The notes below the pieces were generated by a model, which was not told the origin of the DNA, made no database searches, and saw only the letters and a list, made by a program, of their open reading frames with translations. A program made the translations under genes and the position numbers. Positions 50,430 to 58,966 of a stretch of 64,000 bases of DNA are shown here, piece after piece (the stretch's first letter is position 1; each line of letters starts with the position of its first letter). The DNA is taken from NCBI RefSeq assembly GCF_019458805.1, contig NZ_JAIBOA010000015.1, forward strand, positions 124,001 to 188,000, read 5' to 3'. Source of the DNA: Actinomadura parmotrematis. GTDB taxonomy: Bacteria; Actinomycetota; Actinomycetes; Streptosporangiales; Streptosporangiaceae.

Positions 50430-50927
50430 ATGCTCCTGCGCACTCTCACCGTCACCGTCGCCGCGACCGCCGCCTTCGGGGGGCTCGCCGGGACGGCGCT
50501 GGCCCACCAGCGGCTGGCACCCGCGCCGGACCTGTACCTCCAGGCGAGCAACGAGATCGTCAAGGCGGGCGACACCACCAAGGTGACGCTGACGGTCGGC
50601 AACAGCGGGACGGGCGCCACCACCGCCGACGCCGCGCTCCAGATCGTGACGCCCTTCTACGTGGCGGTGGGGGAGAAGGCGCCGAAGGGCTGCACGGCGA
50701 CGCCCGCCAAGCCGGTGCCCGGCGTCCCGCAGACCGTCAAGTGCACGGTGCCGAAGGGCCTGAAGCCGAAGAAGGACGTCAAGATCGAGCTGCCGCTCGC
50801 GGTGGACAAGAAGGCCCCGCGCGGCCCGCTGGCCGGCGCGGCCCTGGTGATGATGAGCGGCCAGGACAAGGACGCCTTCCCCGGCGACAACGCCGCGGCC
50901 TTCACCCTGATGACGCTCCCCGCCTGA
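50430..50927 (+). CDS. Secreted Ig-like domain protein
   Basis: 165 residues. A Sec signal peptide ends near GTALAHQ. One beta-sandwich follows: DLYLQASNEIVKAGDTTKVTLTVGNSGTGATTADAALQIVTP, typical of CARDB/DUF11-like domains. Two cysteines (KGCTATP and TVKCTVP) probably form a disulfide. No anchor is visible. AGGAAGG lies upstream of the ATG. A palindromic terminator follows. Function unknown. Confidence 0.75.
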   Translation: MLLRTLTVTVAATAAFGGLAGTALAHQRLAPAPDLYLQASNEIVKAGDTTKVTLTVGNSGTGATTADAALQIVTPFYVAVGEKAPKGCTATPAKPVPGVPQTVKCTVPKGLKPKKDVKIELPLAVDKKAPRGPLAGAALVMMSGQDKDAFPGDNAAAFTLMTLPA

Positions 50928-50940
50928 CGCCTGACGCGGC

Positions 50941-50974
50941 GAGGGCCGGGCACCCCGCGGGGTGCCCGGCCCTC
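50941..50974. terminator. Bidirectional terminator
   Basis: A perfect 34-bp palindrome, GAGGGCCGGGCACCCCG and its complement, between the convergent Ig-like and SRPBCC genes. No T-tract. Confidence 0.75.
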
Positions 50975-50993
50975 GGTCATGCCGTGGGGTGCG

Positions 50994-51458
50994 TCAGCGG
51001 GTCGGGTCCTGCCCGACCTCGCCGCGCCAGCCCGGGCCGTCCTGGCCGTGCGCCTCGATGTGGTCCTTGAAGCGCTTGAGGTCGCCCTTGACGCGGTGCT
51101 CGACCACGCCGAGCGCGCTGCCCGCCTTCTCGGCGGCGCCCTCCGGCTCGAAGTCCATCTGGAGCATCACGCGGGTGTGGCCGTCGTCCACGCGGTGGAA
51201 CGTCACGACACCGGCCTGCTGCGGGTCCTCCAGGGACTTCCAGGCGACCCGCTCGTCCGGCCGCTGCTCGGTGATCTCGGCGTCGAACTCGCGCTTGACG
51301 CCGGCGATGCTCGTCCGCCAGTGGGTCCGGGTGTCGGTGATCTGGTCGATCTGGTCGACGCCCTCCATGAACTTCGGGAAATCGGTGAAGCGCGTCCACT
51401 GGTCGTAAGCGGTGCGCACCGGGACGGCGACGTCGATCGACTGCTCGATGGTCTTCAC
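50994..51458 (-). CDS. SRPBCC (cyclase/dehydrase-like) protein
   Basis: 154 residues from a GTG at 51458 with GGAGG before it. START-like fold: MKTIEQSIDVAVPVRTAYDQWTRFTDFPKFMEGVDQI, EITEQRPDERVAWKS, TRVMLQMDFEPEG and a C-terminal helix LKRFKDHIEAH. Members bind hydrophobic ligands or act in polyketide cyclisation. No polyketide genes are near. The ligand is unknown. Confidence 0.83.
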   Translation of the reverse strand: MKTIEQSIDVAVPVRTAYDQWTRFTDFPKFMEGVDQIDQITDTRTHWRTSIAGVKREFDAEITEQRPDERVAWKSLEDPQQAGVVTFHRVDDGHTRVMLQMDFEPEGAAEKAGSALGVVEHRVKGDLKRFKDHIEAHGQDGPGWRGEVGQDPTR

Positions 51459-51535
51459 TCTCGGCCTCCTCCTCGTCGTTCGGTCTGTCGTTTCGGTTTC
51501 GCAGCCGACCCCCTGCCCGGCGAACCGGACATCAA

Positions 51536-52702
51536 TCATCGCGAGGGAGAGAACCGGGCCGTGCCGAGGTAATGGAAGCCGGGCTCGGGGTGCATCAGGA
51601 AGCCGTGGTGGGAGATGTTCCAGCCGTAGGCGCCGGCCATCGCGAACGCGACGACGTCGCCGGTGGCGAGGCGTCCGGCGTCCGCCTGGCGTGCGAAGAC
51701 GTCCTTGGGGGTGCAGAGCTGCCCGACGAGGGTGACGGGCGCGTCGGTGGCGGGGCCGTCGCCGCCGCGGCGCAGGACGGTGAAGGGCTGGTCGTGCTGC
51801 TTGGTGACGGGCGTGCGCAGGTGCATGGTGCCGCCGCGCAGGACGGCGTACCAGTCGCCGTGGGCGCGCTTGACGTCCAGGACGTCGGTGACGTACCAGC
51901 CGCTGTAGACGCTGACGGCGCGGCCGGGCTCGATGCGCAGGGTCTCGCCGTCACGGGCGAGGGCGGCGGCGCCTTGGGCGTAGGCGGGCCAGTCGAACAG
52001 GTGCGCGGGGTCGGCGTAGTCGACGGCCATGCCGCCGCCGAGGTTGATCTCGGGCCGGCGGACGCCGCGGGCGGCGAGCCAGGGCCGCGCCCAGGCGAGG
52101 ATCTCGGCGGACTGGCGCAGCATCGCGGCGGCGTCCAGGCCGGACGCCAGGTGCGCGTGGATCCCGCGCAGCCGGACGTGCGGGGCGCTGTCCAGCAGCG
52201 GGACGCACGCGCCGATGGCGTCGGCGTCCATGCCGAAGGGGCCGGACATCGCCAGGGCGACGCCCGCGCGGTCCCCGGCGAGGTTGACGCGCAGCAGGAC
52301 GTCGGCCGGGCGGCCGAGCGCGGCCAGGCGCGCCAGCTCGTGCGGGCTCTCGACGTGCAGGCGCTCGACGCCCGCGTCCAGCGCCGCGGCCAGCTCGGCG
52401 TCGGTCTTGCCGGGCCCGCCGAAGGCGATCCGGGCGTCCGGCAGGGCGCGGCGGACGTGCGCGAGCTCGCCGCCGGAGGCGACCTCGACGCCGTCGACGT
52501 ACGGCGCGAGGGCCTGGAGGATCGGGGCGTCGGGGTTGGCCTTGGCGGCGTAGAACAGCTCGGGCGCGCCCGGGGCGGCGTCCAGCGCCGCCCGGATCGC
52601 GGCGGCGTGCGCCCGCAGCGCGTCCAGGTCGTACACGAACGCCGGCAGCCCGCCCGCCCCCGCCAGCTCCGCCGCCCGCACCCGCACCGTCTCGGTGATC
52701 AT
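51536..52702 (-). CDS. PLP decarboxylase-like enzyme (alanine racemase fold III)
   Basis: 388 residues, related to diaminopimelate and ornithine decarboxylases. Schiff-base lysine in FYAAKANPD, EVASGGEL, a HAHLASGL loop, GGGMAVDYAD (phosphate binding), EPGRAVS, and VGQLCTPKDVF with the catalytic cysteine of the second subunit. It is close to siderophore-pathway members such as SbnH, but no siderophore synthetase is here. It begins 15 bp after the cydB stop on the same strand, so it is probably the third gene of a cydAB operon. Confidence 0.85.
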   Translation of the reverse strand: MITETVRVRAAELAGAGGLPAFVYDLDALRAHAAAIRAALDAAPGAPELFYAAKANPDAPILQALAPYVDGVEVASGGELAHVRRALPDARIAFGGPGKTDAELAAALDAGVERLHVESPHELARLAALGRPADVLLRVNLAGDRAGVALAMSGPFGMDADAIGACVPLLDSAPHVRLRGIHAHLASGLDAAAMLRQSAEILAWARPWLAARGVRRPEINLGGGMAVDYADPAHLFDWPAYAQGAAALARDGETLRIEPGRAVSVYSGWYVTDVLDVKRAHGDWYAVLRGGTMHLRTPVTKQHDQPFTVLRRGGDGPATDAPVTLVGQLCTPKDVFARQADAGRLATGDVVAFAMAGAYGWNISHHGFLMHPEPGFHYLGTARFSPSR

Positions 52703-52717
52703 GTCCCCATCCTCCCC

Positions 52718-53623
52718 TCACAGGGGGCGGGGCCGCGCGGGGGGTTCGGAGCGCTGGAACAGGACGTAGAGCCAGAGCAGCGAGGGGACCAGGACGACCG
52801 CGCCGATGCCGAGGGCGGCGAAGACCACTTGGAGGACCGCGTCGTGCGCCGCCGCGGCGGCGACGTCCAGGCCCGCCGTCTCGGCGGCGCCCCACAGGAC
52901 GGTGACGACGGCGAGCGCGCCCGTCGCCCGGACCGCCACGTAGCGGCGGCGCAGCACCAGGACCAGCGACGCCAGCCCCGCCGCCGCCGACACGATCAGC
53001 ATCGGCGAGCGGACGCCGAACACGACCGCGCCCGGCAGCGCCAGCAGCCCGACGACGACGCCCGACAGCACCGCGTAGCCCTGGAAGCGCAGCGTCGCGT
53101 CGGCGTCGCCGAGGCGGCGGGCGTCCCAGATCAGGTAGACGGCGGCGAGGTAGGCGCAGAGCGCGGTGGTGAGGACGCCGCCGTAGACGCCCGCCGCGCT
53201 CAGCCAGGACGTGCCGCCCGTCGTCACGGTCGTCGCGACCGCGCCGAAGCAGTACGGGGTGACCAGCGAGGACGCCCCGAAGATCCAGGCGTACCAGCCC
53301 TGGTCGGGGACGGCCTTGGCGAACACGAAGGTGCTGCCGCGCGCCACGATGCCGAGCGCGGCGAGCGAGAGCGGCACCCAGTGCGCCGCCATCACCGACG
53401 CGAAGATCGGCGGGAAGGCCGTCCAGGTCATCACCAGCACGAAGATCAGCCAGACGTGGTTGGCCTCCCAGACCGGGCCCATCGCGTGCTCGATGACGTC
53501 CTTGTCGGCGCGGCGCCGCGACAGCAGGTGCCAGAGCCCGGCGCCGAAGTCGGCGCCGCCGAACAGCAGGTAGGCCGACAGGCCCACCATGACCAGCCCG
53601 AAGGCGACGTCGGCGAGGCTCAT
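52718..53623 (-). CDS. cydB: Cytochrome bd oxidase subunit II
   Basis: 301 residues, about eight transmembrane helices. LADVAFGLVMVGLSAYLLFGGADFGAGLWHLL is the subunit II start. PVWEANHVWLIFVLVMTWTAFPPIF is highly typical. It pairs with CydA in the quinol oxidase that reduces oxygen under low-oxygen or stress conditions. The start overlaps the cydA stop by four bases. No cydCD genes follow; the next gene is a PLP enzyme. Confidence 0.95.
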   Translation of the reverse strand: MSLADVAFGLVMVGLSAYLLFGGADFGAGLWHLLSRRRADKDVIEHAMGPVWEANHVWLIFVLVMTWTAFPPIFASVMAAHWVPLSLAALGIVARGSTFVFAKAVPDQGWYAWIFGASSLVTPYCFGAVATTVTTGGTSWLSAAGVYGGVLTTALCAYLAAVYLIWDARRLGDADATLRFQGYAVLSGVVVGLLALPGAVVFGVRSPMLIVSAAAGLASLVLVLRRRYVAVRATGALAVVTVLWGAAETAGLDVAAAAAHDAVLQVVFAALGIGAVVLVPSLLWLYVLFQRSEPPARPRPL

Positions 53624-55008
53624 CGCGCACCCGCCGTCTCGGGCTCGGCCGCCGCGACGGGCGGGGCCGGGCGGTGCCGCATCCGCCGCAGCACGCTGAC
53701 CATCGCGGCGGTCAGCAGCGCGTAGACGGCGAGCACCACGTACAGGCCGTAGCGGAGGCCGGGGTTCGGGTTGACGGCCTCGGTGGTGCGCATCACCCCG
53801 TAGACGATCCAGGGCTGGCGTCCCACTTCGGTCACGGTCCAGCCGGCCTCCATCGCGATGACGGCGGCGGCGCCGGCGAGCGTCGCGGCGCGCAGGAACC
53901 AGCCCTGCCAGGGCAGCGCGGCGCGGCCGCCGGACGCGCCGCCCGCGCGGCGCCGCAGGAACCAGGTGAGCGCCCACCAGGCGGCGAGGCCGAGCAGCAG
54001 CATGCCGATCGCGATCATGATCTCGAAGCCGGTCTTGACGACCTCGGCGGGCGGCCGCACGTCCGCCGGGAAGGCGTCCAGCCCGCGCAGCGTCGCGTGG
54101 GTGTCGAACTTCAGCATCAGCGAGAGCATGTCGGGGACCTCGAACACCGCGAACCGGAACGGGACGCCGGCCTGGGTGTGCTCGACGCCCTCCATCGCGG
54201 CGAATTTGATCGGCTGGTTGTCGGCGACGAACCGCGTCGCCCAGTCGCCGACGAGGATCTGCAGCGGCGCGCAGACCGCGCCGAGGCTGAACGGGATCGC
54301 GAACCCGAGCCGGTTGTAGCGGTCGTCGCGCCCGGCCTTGCGGTCGCGCAGCAGCGCGACCGCGTACACCGACGCGACGAGGAAGCCGCAGACCATCAGC
54401 GACGCCAGGATCAGGTGGACGGCCTGCACGGGCGTCGCGGGGTTGAACATGGCGGCGAGCGGGTCGACGTCGGTGACCTTGCCGTCGACCAGCTTGAACC
54501 CGCGCGGCTGGTTCATCCAGGAGTTGACGGTGAGCACGAACGACGCCGACAGCAGGCCGGCGACGACGACCGGGACGCCGGTGAGGAAGTGGGCGCGCGG
54601 CGACAGCCGGTCCCACCCGTACAGGTAGATCCCCATGAAGATCGCCTCGATGAAGAAGGCGATGCCCTCCAGCGCGAACGCGGCGCCGAAGACCTGGCCG
54701 TAGGTGTCCATGAAGTTCGGCCAGAGCGTGCCCATCTCGAAGGACAGGACGGTGCCCGAGACGGCGCCGACGGCGAACAGCACGCCCGCCGCCTTCATCC
54801 AGCGGCGGGCGAGCTCGGCGTAGACGGCGTCGCCGGTGCGGAGCGCCCGCCCCTCGGCGATCAGCGTGAGGGCGGGCAGCCCGATGCCGATGGAGGCGAG
54901 CACGATGTGGAAGCCGAGGGTGAACGCCATCTGCTGGCGGGCGGCCGCGAAGTCGGCCGGGGACGCGGCGCCCGCCGCCGCGTCGTGCAGGAGCGCGAGA
55001 GAGCTCAT
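53620..55008 (-). CDS. cydA: Cytochrome bd oxidase subunit I
   Basis: 462 residues with about nine helices. RQQMAFTLGFHIVLASIGIGLPAL contains the axial histidine for heme b595/d. GRQPWIVYGVMRT, in the quinol and heme region, and FEMGTLWPNFMDTYG are typical. The quinol-loop stretch is the short form. Upstream lie BlaI-type operator repeats within 15-50 bp of the ATG, so expression is likely under BlaI control. Confidence 0.95.
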   Translation of the reverse strand: MSSLALLHDAAAGAASPADFAAARQQMAFTLGFHIVLASIGIGLPALTLIAEGRALRTGDAVYAELARRWMKAAGVLFAVGAVSGTVLSFEMGTLWPNFMDTYGQVFGAAFALEGIAFFIEAIFMGIYLYGWDRLSPRAHFLTGVPVVVAGLLSASFVLTVNSWMNQPRGFKLVDGKVTDVDPLAAMFNPATPVQAVHLILASLMVCGFLVASVYAVALLRDRKAGRDDRYNRLGFAIPFSLGAVCAPLQILVGDWATRFVADNQPIKFAAMEGVEHTQAGVPFRFAVFEVPDMLSLMLKFDTHATLRGLDAFPADVRPPAEVVKTGFEIMIAIGMLLLGLAAWWALTWFLRRRAGGASGGRAALPWQGWFLRAATLAGAAAVIAMEAGWTVTEVGRQPWIVYGVMRTTEAVNPNPGLRYGLYVVLAVYALLTAAMVSVLRRMRHRPAPPVAAAEPETAGAR

Positions 55009-55017
55009 GCCACCGAA

Positions 55018-55058
55018 TGTAGTACTACGCGTCGTAGTACTTAACTCTGTAGTACTAC
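55018..55058. promoter_or_regulatory. BlaI/MecI-type operators between cydA and blaI
   Basis: TACTAC-GCGTC-GTAGTA (55023-55039) is a perfect inverted repeat matching the BlaI/MecI operator pattern. TGTAGTACTAC occurs at 55018-55028 and again at 55048-55058. The sites sit 10-50 bp before the cydA start and 43-83 bp before the blaI-like start, in position to repress both. Confidence 0.78.
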
Positions 55059-55100
55059 CCGGCGTGGTGACTTGTCTCTCAGTCGGTTAACCTGAGTGCC

Positions 55101-55496
55101 GTGAAGGGTCTGGGAGAGCTTGAACGCACTGTCATGGAGGTTCTGTGGGCGCGCGAGGACGCCGGCCTGGCGGCGGCGACCGCCCGCGACGTGAGCCGCG
55201 CGCTCGCCGGCGACCGTGATCTGGCCCACACCACCGTGATGACCGTCCTGGACCGGCTGGCCAAGAAGGATTTCCTGCAGCGCGAGCGCGACGGGCGGGC
55301 CTGGCGGTACCGGCCGGTGGAGAGCCGGGAGGGCTACGTCGCCGAACTGATGCTCGGCGCCCTCAATGAGACGGGCGACCGCGACGCGGCTCTGGCACAC
55401 TTCGTCAAGTCGGTCTCGCGTGATGAGATCGATGTGATCCGCCAGGCACTGGCCGACCTCACCTCGCGCACCCCAGGTAAGGAGCCACCGGCATGA
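55101..55496 (+). CDS. BlaI/MecI/CopY-family repressor
   Basis: 131 residues. LGELERTVMEVLWAREDAG, LAHTTVMTVLDRLAKKDFLQRERDGRAWRYRPVES is the winged-helix domain of BlaI. The C-terminal helices dimerise and carry the protease-sensitive region. TAACCT at 55088-55093 is seven bases before the GTG, suggesting a leaderless mRNA. The M56 gene overlaps its end by four bases. In M. tuberculosis the BlaI homologue also controls respiration-related genes. Confidence 0.92.
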   Translation: MKGLGELERTVMEVLWAREDAGLAAATARDVSRALAGDRDLAHTTVMTVLDRLAKKDFLQRERDGRAWRYRPVESREGYVAELMLGALNETGDRDAALAHFVKSVSRDEIDVIRQALADLTSRTPGKEPPA

Positions 55497-56401
55497 CCGG
55501 AGCGGCCCTGCTCGCACTGATCTCGCTGGCGACCGTCGGCGGCGCGCACGCGCTGTCCAAGGCGCGCTGGACGTGGCGCTCGCCGCGCACCGGCATCGCC
55601 CTCTGGCAGGCGCTCGGCCTCGGCTGGGGCGTCTCCACGATCGGGGCGCTGCTCGGCCTGGCCCTGCTGCCCTACCAGCGGGGCATCGTGCACGGCCTGC
55701 CCGGCCTCGTCGCCGACCAGGCCGCCCGGCTGGACACCGTCCACCTGACCGCGCTGCTCGCCGCCGCCAGCCTCGCCGCCGTCCTCGTCGCGATGCTGAT
55801 GTGGGCGGTGTTCCGCGTCGTGCGGGCCCGGCGCCGGCACCGCGCGCTGCTCGCGCTCGTCTCGCGCCGCGACTCGGCCGTCCCCGGCACCCTCGTGCTG
55901 GACCACCCGGGCGCCGCCGCGTACTGCGTGCCGGGCGTCCGCTCGTCCAAGGTCGTGGTGAGCGCCGGCACGCTGGAGCTCCTGGACGCCGACGAGCTGG
56001 CCGCCGTCCTCGCGCACGAGCGCGCCCACGCGCGCGAGCGCCACGACCTCGTGCTGCTGCCCTTCGCCTCGCTCCGGCAGGTGTTCCCGCAGATCGGGCT
56101 GGTCGGGCGGTGCCTGGACGCGGTCGAGCTGCTGATCGAGATGGCCGCCGACGACCGCGCCCGGCGGCAGCGTCCCGCGCGCGAGCTCGCGACCGCGCTG
56201 CTGCGCTTCGCCGCCGCCCGCCCGGGACCGGCCCCGTCCGGCACCCTCGGCGTCGCGACCGCCGACGACATCCCGGTGATGGCCCGGGTGAACCGGCTGC
56301 TGGAGCCGGTGCCCGCCCGCCGCGGCGTCCGCCTCGCCGCCGCCCTCGCCGTCCCGGTCATCGCCCTGCTCCCCGCCGTCCTCTACGCCCTGCCGCACTG
56401 A
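55493..56401 (+). CDS. M56-family (BlaR1-like) membrane protease
   Basis: 302 residues. Three to four transmembrane helices (about 1-20, 38-58, 80-105 and 285-300) and the zinc motif HERAHARERHD. AYCVPGVRSSKVVVSAGTLELLD is typical. BlaR1 proteins cleave the paired BlaI after sensing. Here the penicillin-binding sensor domain of staphylococcal BlaR1 (about 250 residues) is absent, so the signal must be other than a beta-lactam bound by that domain. Confidence 0.9.
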   Translation: MTGAALLALISLATVGGAHALSKARWTWRSPRTGIALWQALGLGWGVSTIGALLGLALLPYQRGIVHGLPGLVADQAARLDTVHLTALLAAASLAAVLVAMLMWAVFRVVRARRRHRALLALVSRRDSAVPGTLVLDHPGAAAYCVPGVRSSKVVVSAGTLELLDADELAAVLAHERAHARERHDLVLLPFASLRQVFPQIGLVGRCLDAVELLIEMAADDRARRQRPARELATALLRFAAARPGPAPSGTLGVATADDIPVMARVNRLLEPVPARRGVRLAAALAVPVIALLPAVLYALPH

Positions 56402-56410
56402 TCCGGCCCG

Positions 56411-56441
56411 CCGTCCTCGCGGGCTCAGTCCGCGAGGACGG
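56411..56441. terminator. Bidirectional terminator
   Basis: A 12-bp stem, CCGTCCTCGCGG with CCGCGAGGACGG and loop GCTCAGT, between the M56 gene and the convergent F420/PPOX gene. Its right arm overlaps the last codons of the latter. Confidence 0.6.
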
Positions 56442-56889
56442 TGCCGTAGAGGCGGTCCGCGCGGAGGCGGACGACGAGCCGGCGGTCCTTGGCCATCTGC
56501 TCCAGGAAGGCCCGCTCGTCGGCCGGGTCGGGGTAGCCGGGCGTCATCGCGAGCAGCTCGCGGCCGACCGCGTCGCCCGGCTCGGCGGACGGCGCCGACA
56601 GCTCCGCCGTCCCCTCGACCACCGCGAAGCCGAGATGGTCGGGCGTGGCGACGTGCAGCGCGGCGCGCGGGTCGGTCCGGAGCTGCCGGACCTTCAGGCG
56701 GCCCTCGACGGTGGAGATCCTGATCGTCCGCTCGGCGGCGTCCCAGGCGAACACCACCGTGGACAGGTGGGGATGGCCGCTCGCGCGGTTGGTGGCGAGG
56801 ACGCCGAACGGCTGGGCGGCGAGGATCGCCTCCAGGTCGCCGCCGGCGAGCTTCTTCGGGCCGGGGCCCTGGCCGGGTCCGTAGGTCAT
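56425..56889 (-). CDS. PPOX-class F420-dependent protein
   Basis: 154 residues, split-barrel fold. FGVLATNRASGHPHLSTVVFAWD, IRISTVEGRLKVRQLRTDPRAALHV and YAVVEGTAEL-like strands (here GFAVVEGTAEL) mark the Rv1155/F420-binding subgroup common in actinobacteria. The substrate is unknown. It starts 13 bp downstream of the MFS stop on the same strand, so it is probably the last gene of the MarR-MFS group. Confidence 0.85.
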   Translation of the reverse strand: MTYGPGQGPGPKKLAGGDLEAILAAQPFGVLATNRASGHPHLSTVVFAWDAAERTIRISTVEGRLKVRQLRTDPRAALHVATPDHLGFAVVEGTAELSAPSAEPGDAVGRELLAMTPGYPDPADERAFLEQMAKDRRLVVRLRADRLYGTVLAD

Positions 56890-56902
56890 CGGTCTCTCCT
56901 TG

Positions 56903-58303
56903 TCAGGCGTGGGCGGTGACGGGCGCGTCCTCGGCGGCAGGGGCGTCCGCCGCCTTCGGGCGCCGCAGGACGAGCAGGGTGAGGGCGAGCGCGGCGAGCA
57001 GCAGGGCGCCGCCCACCGCGAACGCCAGGTGGTAGCCGCCGACGTCGCGCGGGCCGTCGCTGTGCGCGGCGGCGAGCGTGGTGAGGGCGGCGACGCCGAG
57101 CGCGGCGCCGATCTGCTGGGTGGTGTTGAACAGCCCGGACGTCACGCCCGCGTCCTCGGGCGCGGCCCCGGACATGCCGAGCCCGGTGAGCGCGGTGATC
57201 GCGAGCCCGAAGCCGCCCGACAGCAGCATCAGCGGCAGGACGTCCACCAGGTAGTTCCCGTCGGCGGGCAGCCGGACCAGCCAGAACCGGGCGGCGAGCA
57301 GGAGCACCAGGCCGATGACGAGCGCGGTCCTCTCGCCCAGCCGGGCGATGGCGCGGGCCGACAGGCCGAGCGCGACGGCGCCGATGGACAGTGCGGCGGG
57401 CAGCATCGCGAGGCCGGTCGCGGTCGCGCCGTAGCCGAGGACGTCCTGGAGGTAGAGCGTGATCAGCACCTGGAAGCTGAACAGCCCGGCGAGCAGGAGC
57501 AGCTGGATCAGGTTGGCGCCCCACACGTTGCGCGGCCGCAGGACGCGGAGCGGCAGGAGCGGGGCGGCGGCGGCCGCCTGCCGGGCGGCGAACGCGGCGA
57601 GCAGCAGGACGGACGCGGCCGCGTACCACACGCCCGTCGCGTCGAACCGGACGATCGCGTAGACGCCCGCCATCGCGCCGCCCGTCACCAGCACCGCGCC
57701 GAGGCCGTCCGCGCCGCGCACCGTGCCGGGCGCCGCGTCGCGCTCCAGCAGGCGGAACGCGCCGGCGACGGCGGCGGCGCCGAGCGGCAGGTTGATCAGG
57801 AACACCCAGTGCCAGCTCAGCGCGTCGGTGAGGACGCCGCCGAGGACCTGGCCGATGGACGCGCCGGCCGAGCCGGTGAAGGCGAACGCGCCGAGCGCCC
57901 TGCCGCGCTCGGCGGGCTCGGGGAACAGCGTGATGATCATCCCGAGCGCGACGGCGGAGGCGAGCGCCCCGCCGGCGCCCTGCGCGAACCGCGCGGCGAC
58001 CAGCGTCGCGGGGCTCGTCGCGGCGCCGCAGAGCAGCGAGGCGGCGGTGAACAGCACCAGCCCGGCGACGAACACCCGCCGCCGCCCGAGCAGGTCGCCG
58101 AGCCGCCCGCCGAGCAGCAGCAGCCCGCCGAAGGCGATCATGTAGGCGTTGACGGCCCAGGTCAGGCCGCCGGGGGAGAAGCGCAGGTCGCGCTGGATCG
58201 CGGGCAGCGCCACGGTGACGATGCTGCCGTCCAGGACGACCATCAGCGTGCCGGCGCACAGCACGGCGAGGGCCGCCCAGCGGTTGCGGGAGGAAGCGGG
58301 CAT
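56903..58303 (-). CDS. MFS drug-efflux transporter (DHA2/EmrB type)
   Basis: 466 residues, about 14 helices. LDGSIVTVALPAIQRDLRFSPGGLTWAVNAYMIAFGGLLLLGGRLGDLLGRRRVF contains motif D1 and the A-motif (G-R-L-G-D-x-x-G-R-R). GGVLTDALSWHWVFLINLPLG is motif C-like and typical of 14-TM drug exporters. GGAGAG precedes the ATG. The MarR gene lies 93 bp upstream on the same strand, and this is its likely target. Confidence 0.9.
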   Translation of the reverse strand: MPASSRNRWAALAVLCAGTLMVVLDGSIVTVALPAIQRDLRFSPGGLTWAVNAYMIAFGGLLLLGGRLGDLLGRRRVFVAGLVLFTAASLLCGAATSPATLVAARFAQGAGGALASAVALGMIITLFPEPAERGRALGAFAFTGSAGASIGQVLGGVLTDALSWHWVFLINLPLGAAAVAGAFRLLERDAAPGTVRGADGLGAVLVTGGAMAGVYAIVRFDATGVWYAAASVLLLAAFAARQAAAAAPLLPLRVLRPRNVWGANLIQLLLLAGLFSFQVLITLYLQDVLGYGATATGLAMLPAALSIGAVALGLSARAIARLGERTALVIGLVLLLAARFWLVRLPADGNYLVDVLPLMLLSGGFGLAITALTGLGMSGAAPEDAGVTSGLFNTTQQIGAALGVAALTTLAAAHSDGPRDVGGYHLAFAVGGALLLAALALTLLVLRRPKAADAPAAEDAPVTAHA

Positions 58304-58396
58304 CGGATCTCTCCTGTTCCGAGGTGGACAGGAAAGACGCTAACAGATGATTCCGTTGCAGACTATATTTATCGGATCTTTCTTGCCGCGGCCCGT

Positions 58397-58882
58397 TCAG
58401 GTGCGGGCGCGGGGGCGGCGGACGGGGGCGGGGGCCTCGGCGGGCTCGGCCAGGTGGCCGGTGGCGAGGCGGTTGAGGGCGCGCAGGAAGACCTCGCGCT
58501 CGCCGTCCGGGAGGGACGCGAGGGCGTCCTCGTGGACGCCGTCGACGAGGCGCTGGCTCTCGGCGGCGACCTTCGCCCCGGCCGGCGTCACCGAGATGAT
58601 GCGGGCGCGGCGGTCGGTGCTGGACGGGCGGCGCTCGGCGTAGCCGGCCTTCTCCAGGGCGTCGACGGTCACCACCATCGTGGTCTTGTCCATGTCGCCG
58701 ATCTCGGCGAGCTGGATCTGCGTCCGCTCCTCCTCCAGCGCGTGCACGAGGACGCAGTGCATGCGGGCGGTGAGACCGATTCCGGCCAGCGCCGCCGCCA
58801 TCTTGGAGCGCAGCACGTGGCCGGTGTGGTCGAGCAGGTAGGACAGGTCGACCTCGGCGGCCGAGGGCCTCATGGACGTCAT
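58397..58882 (-). CDS. MarR-family regulator
   Basis: 161 residues from the ATG at 58882; a start at 58873 is possible. VDLSYLLDHTGHVLRSKMAAAL, then the winged helix IQLAEIGDMDKTTMVVTVDALEKAGYAERRPSSTDRRARIISVTPAGAKV. It probably represses the downstream MFS gene and itself. The 93-bp gap to the MFS gene contains the AT-rich stretch GACTATATTTATC, where a MarR dimer and a -10 (TATAGT on the minus strand) could overlap. Confidence 0.88.
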   Translation of the reverse strand: MTSMRPSAAEVDLSYLLDHTGHVLRSKMAAALAGIGLTARMHCVLVHALEEERTQIQLAEIGDMDKTTMVVTVDALEKAGYAERRPSSTDRRARIISVTPAGAKVAAESQRLVDGVHEDALASLPDGEREVFLRALNRLATGHLAEPAEAPAPVRRPRART

Positions 58883-58966
58883 GCCGCCCAGGCTACCAAC
58901 CGATCCCGTAGTGGATAATCCGCTGACTTCCTCACCTCGCGGCGTCCTCCCCCGCATACTGGGCGG

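Noticed and set aside
55493..56401. Beta-lactam resistance locus
   Set aside because: BlaI/M56 genes alone do not show this: no beta-lactamase or penicillin-binding sensor is nearby, and the operators face cydAB.
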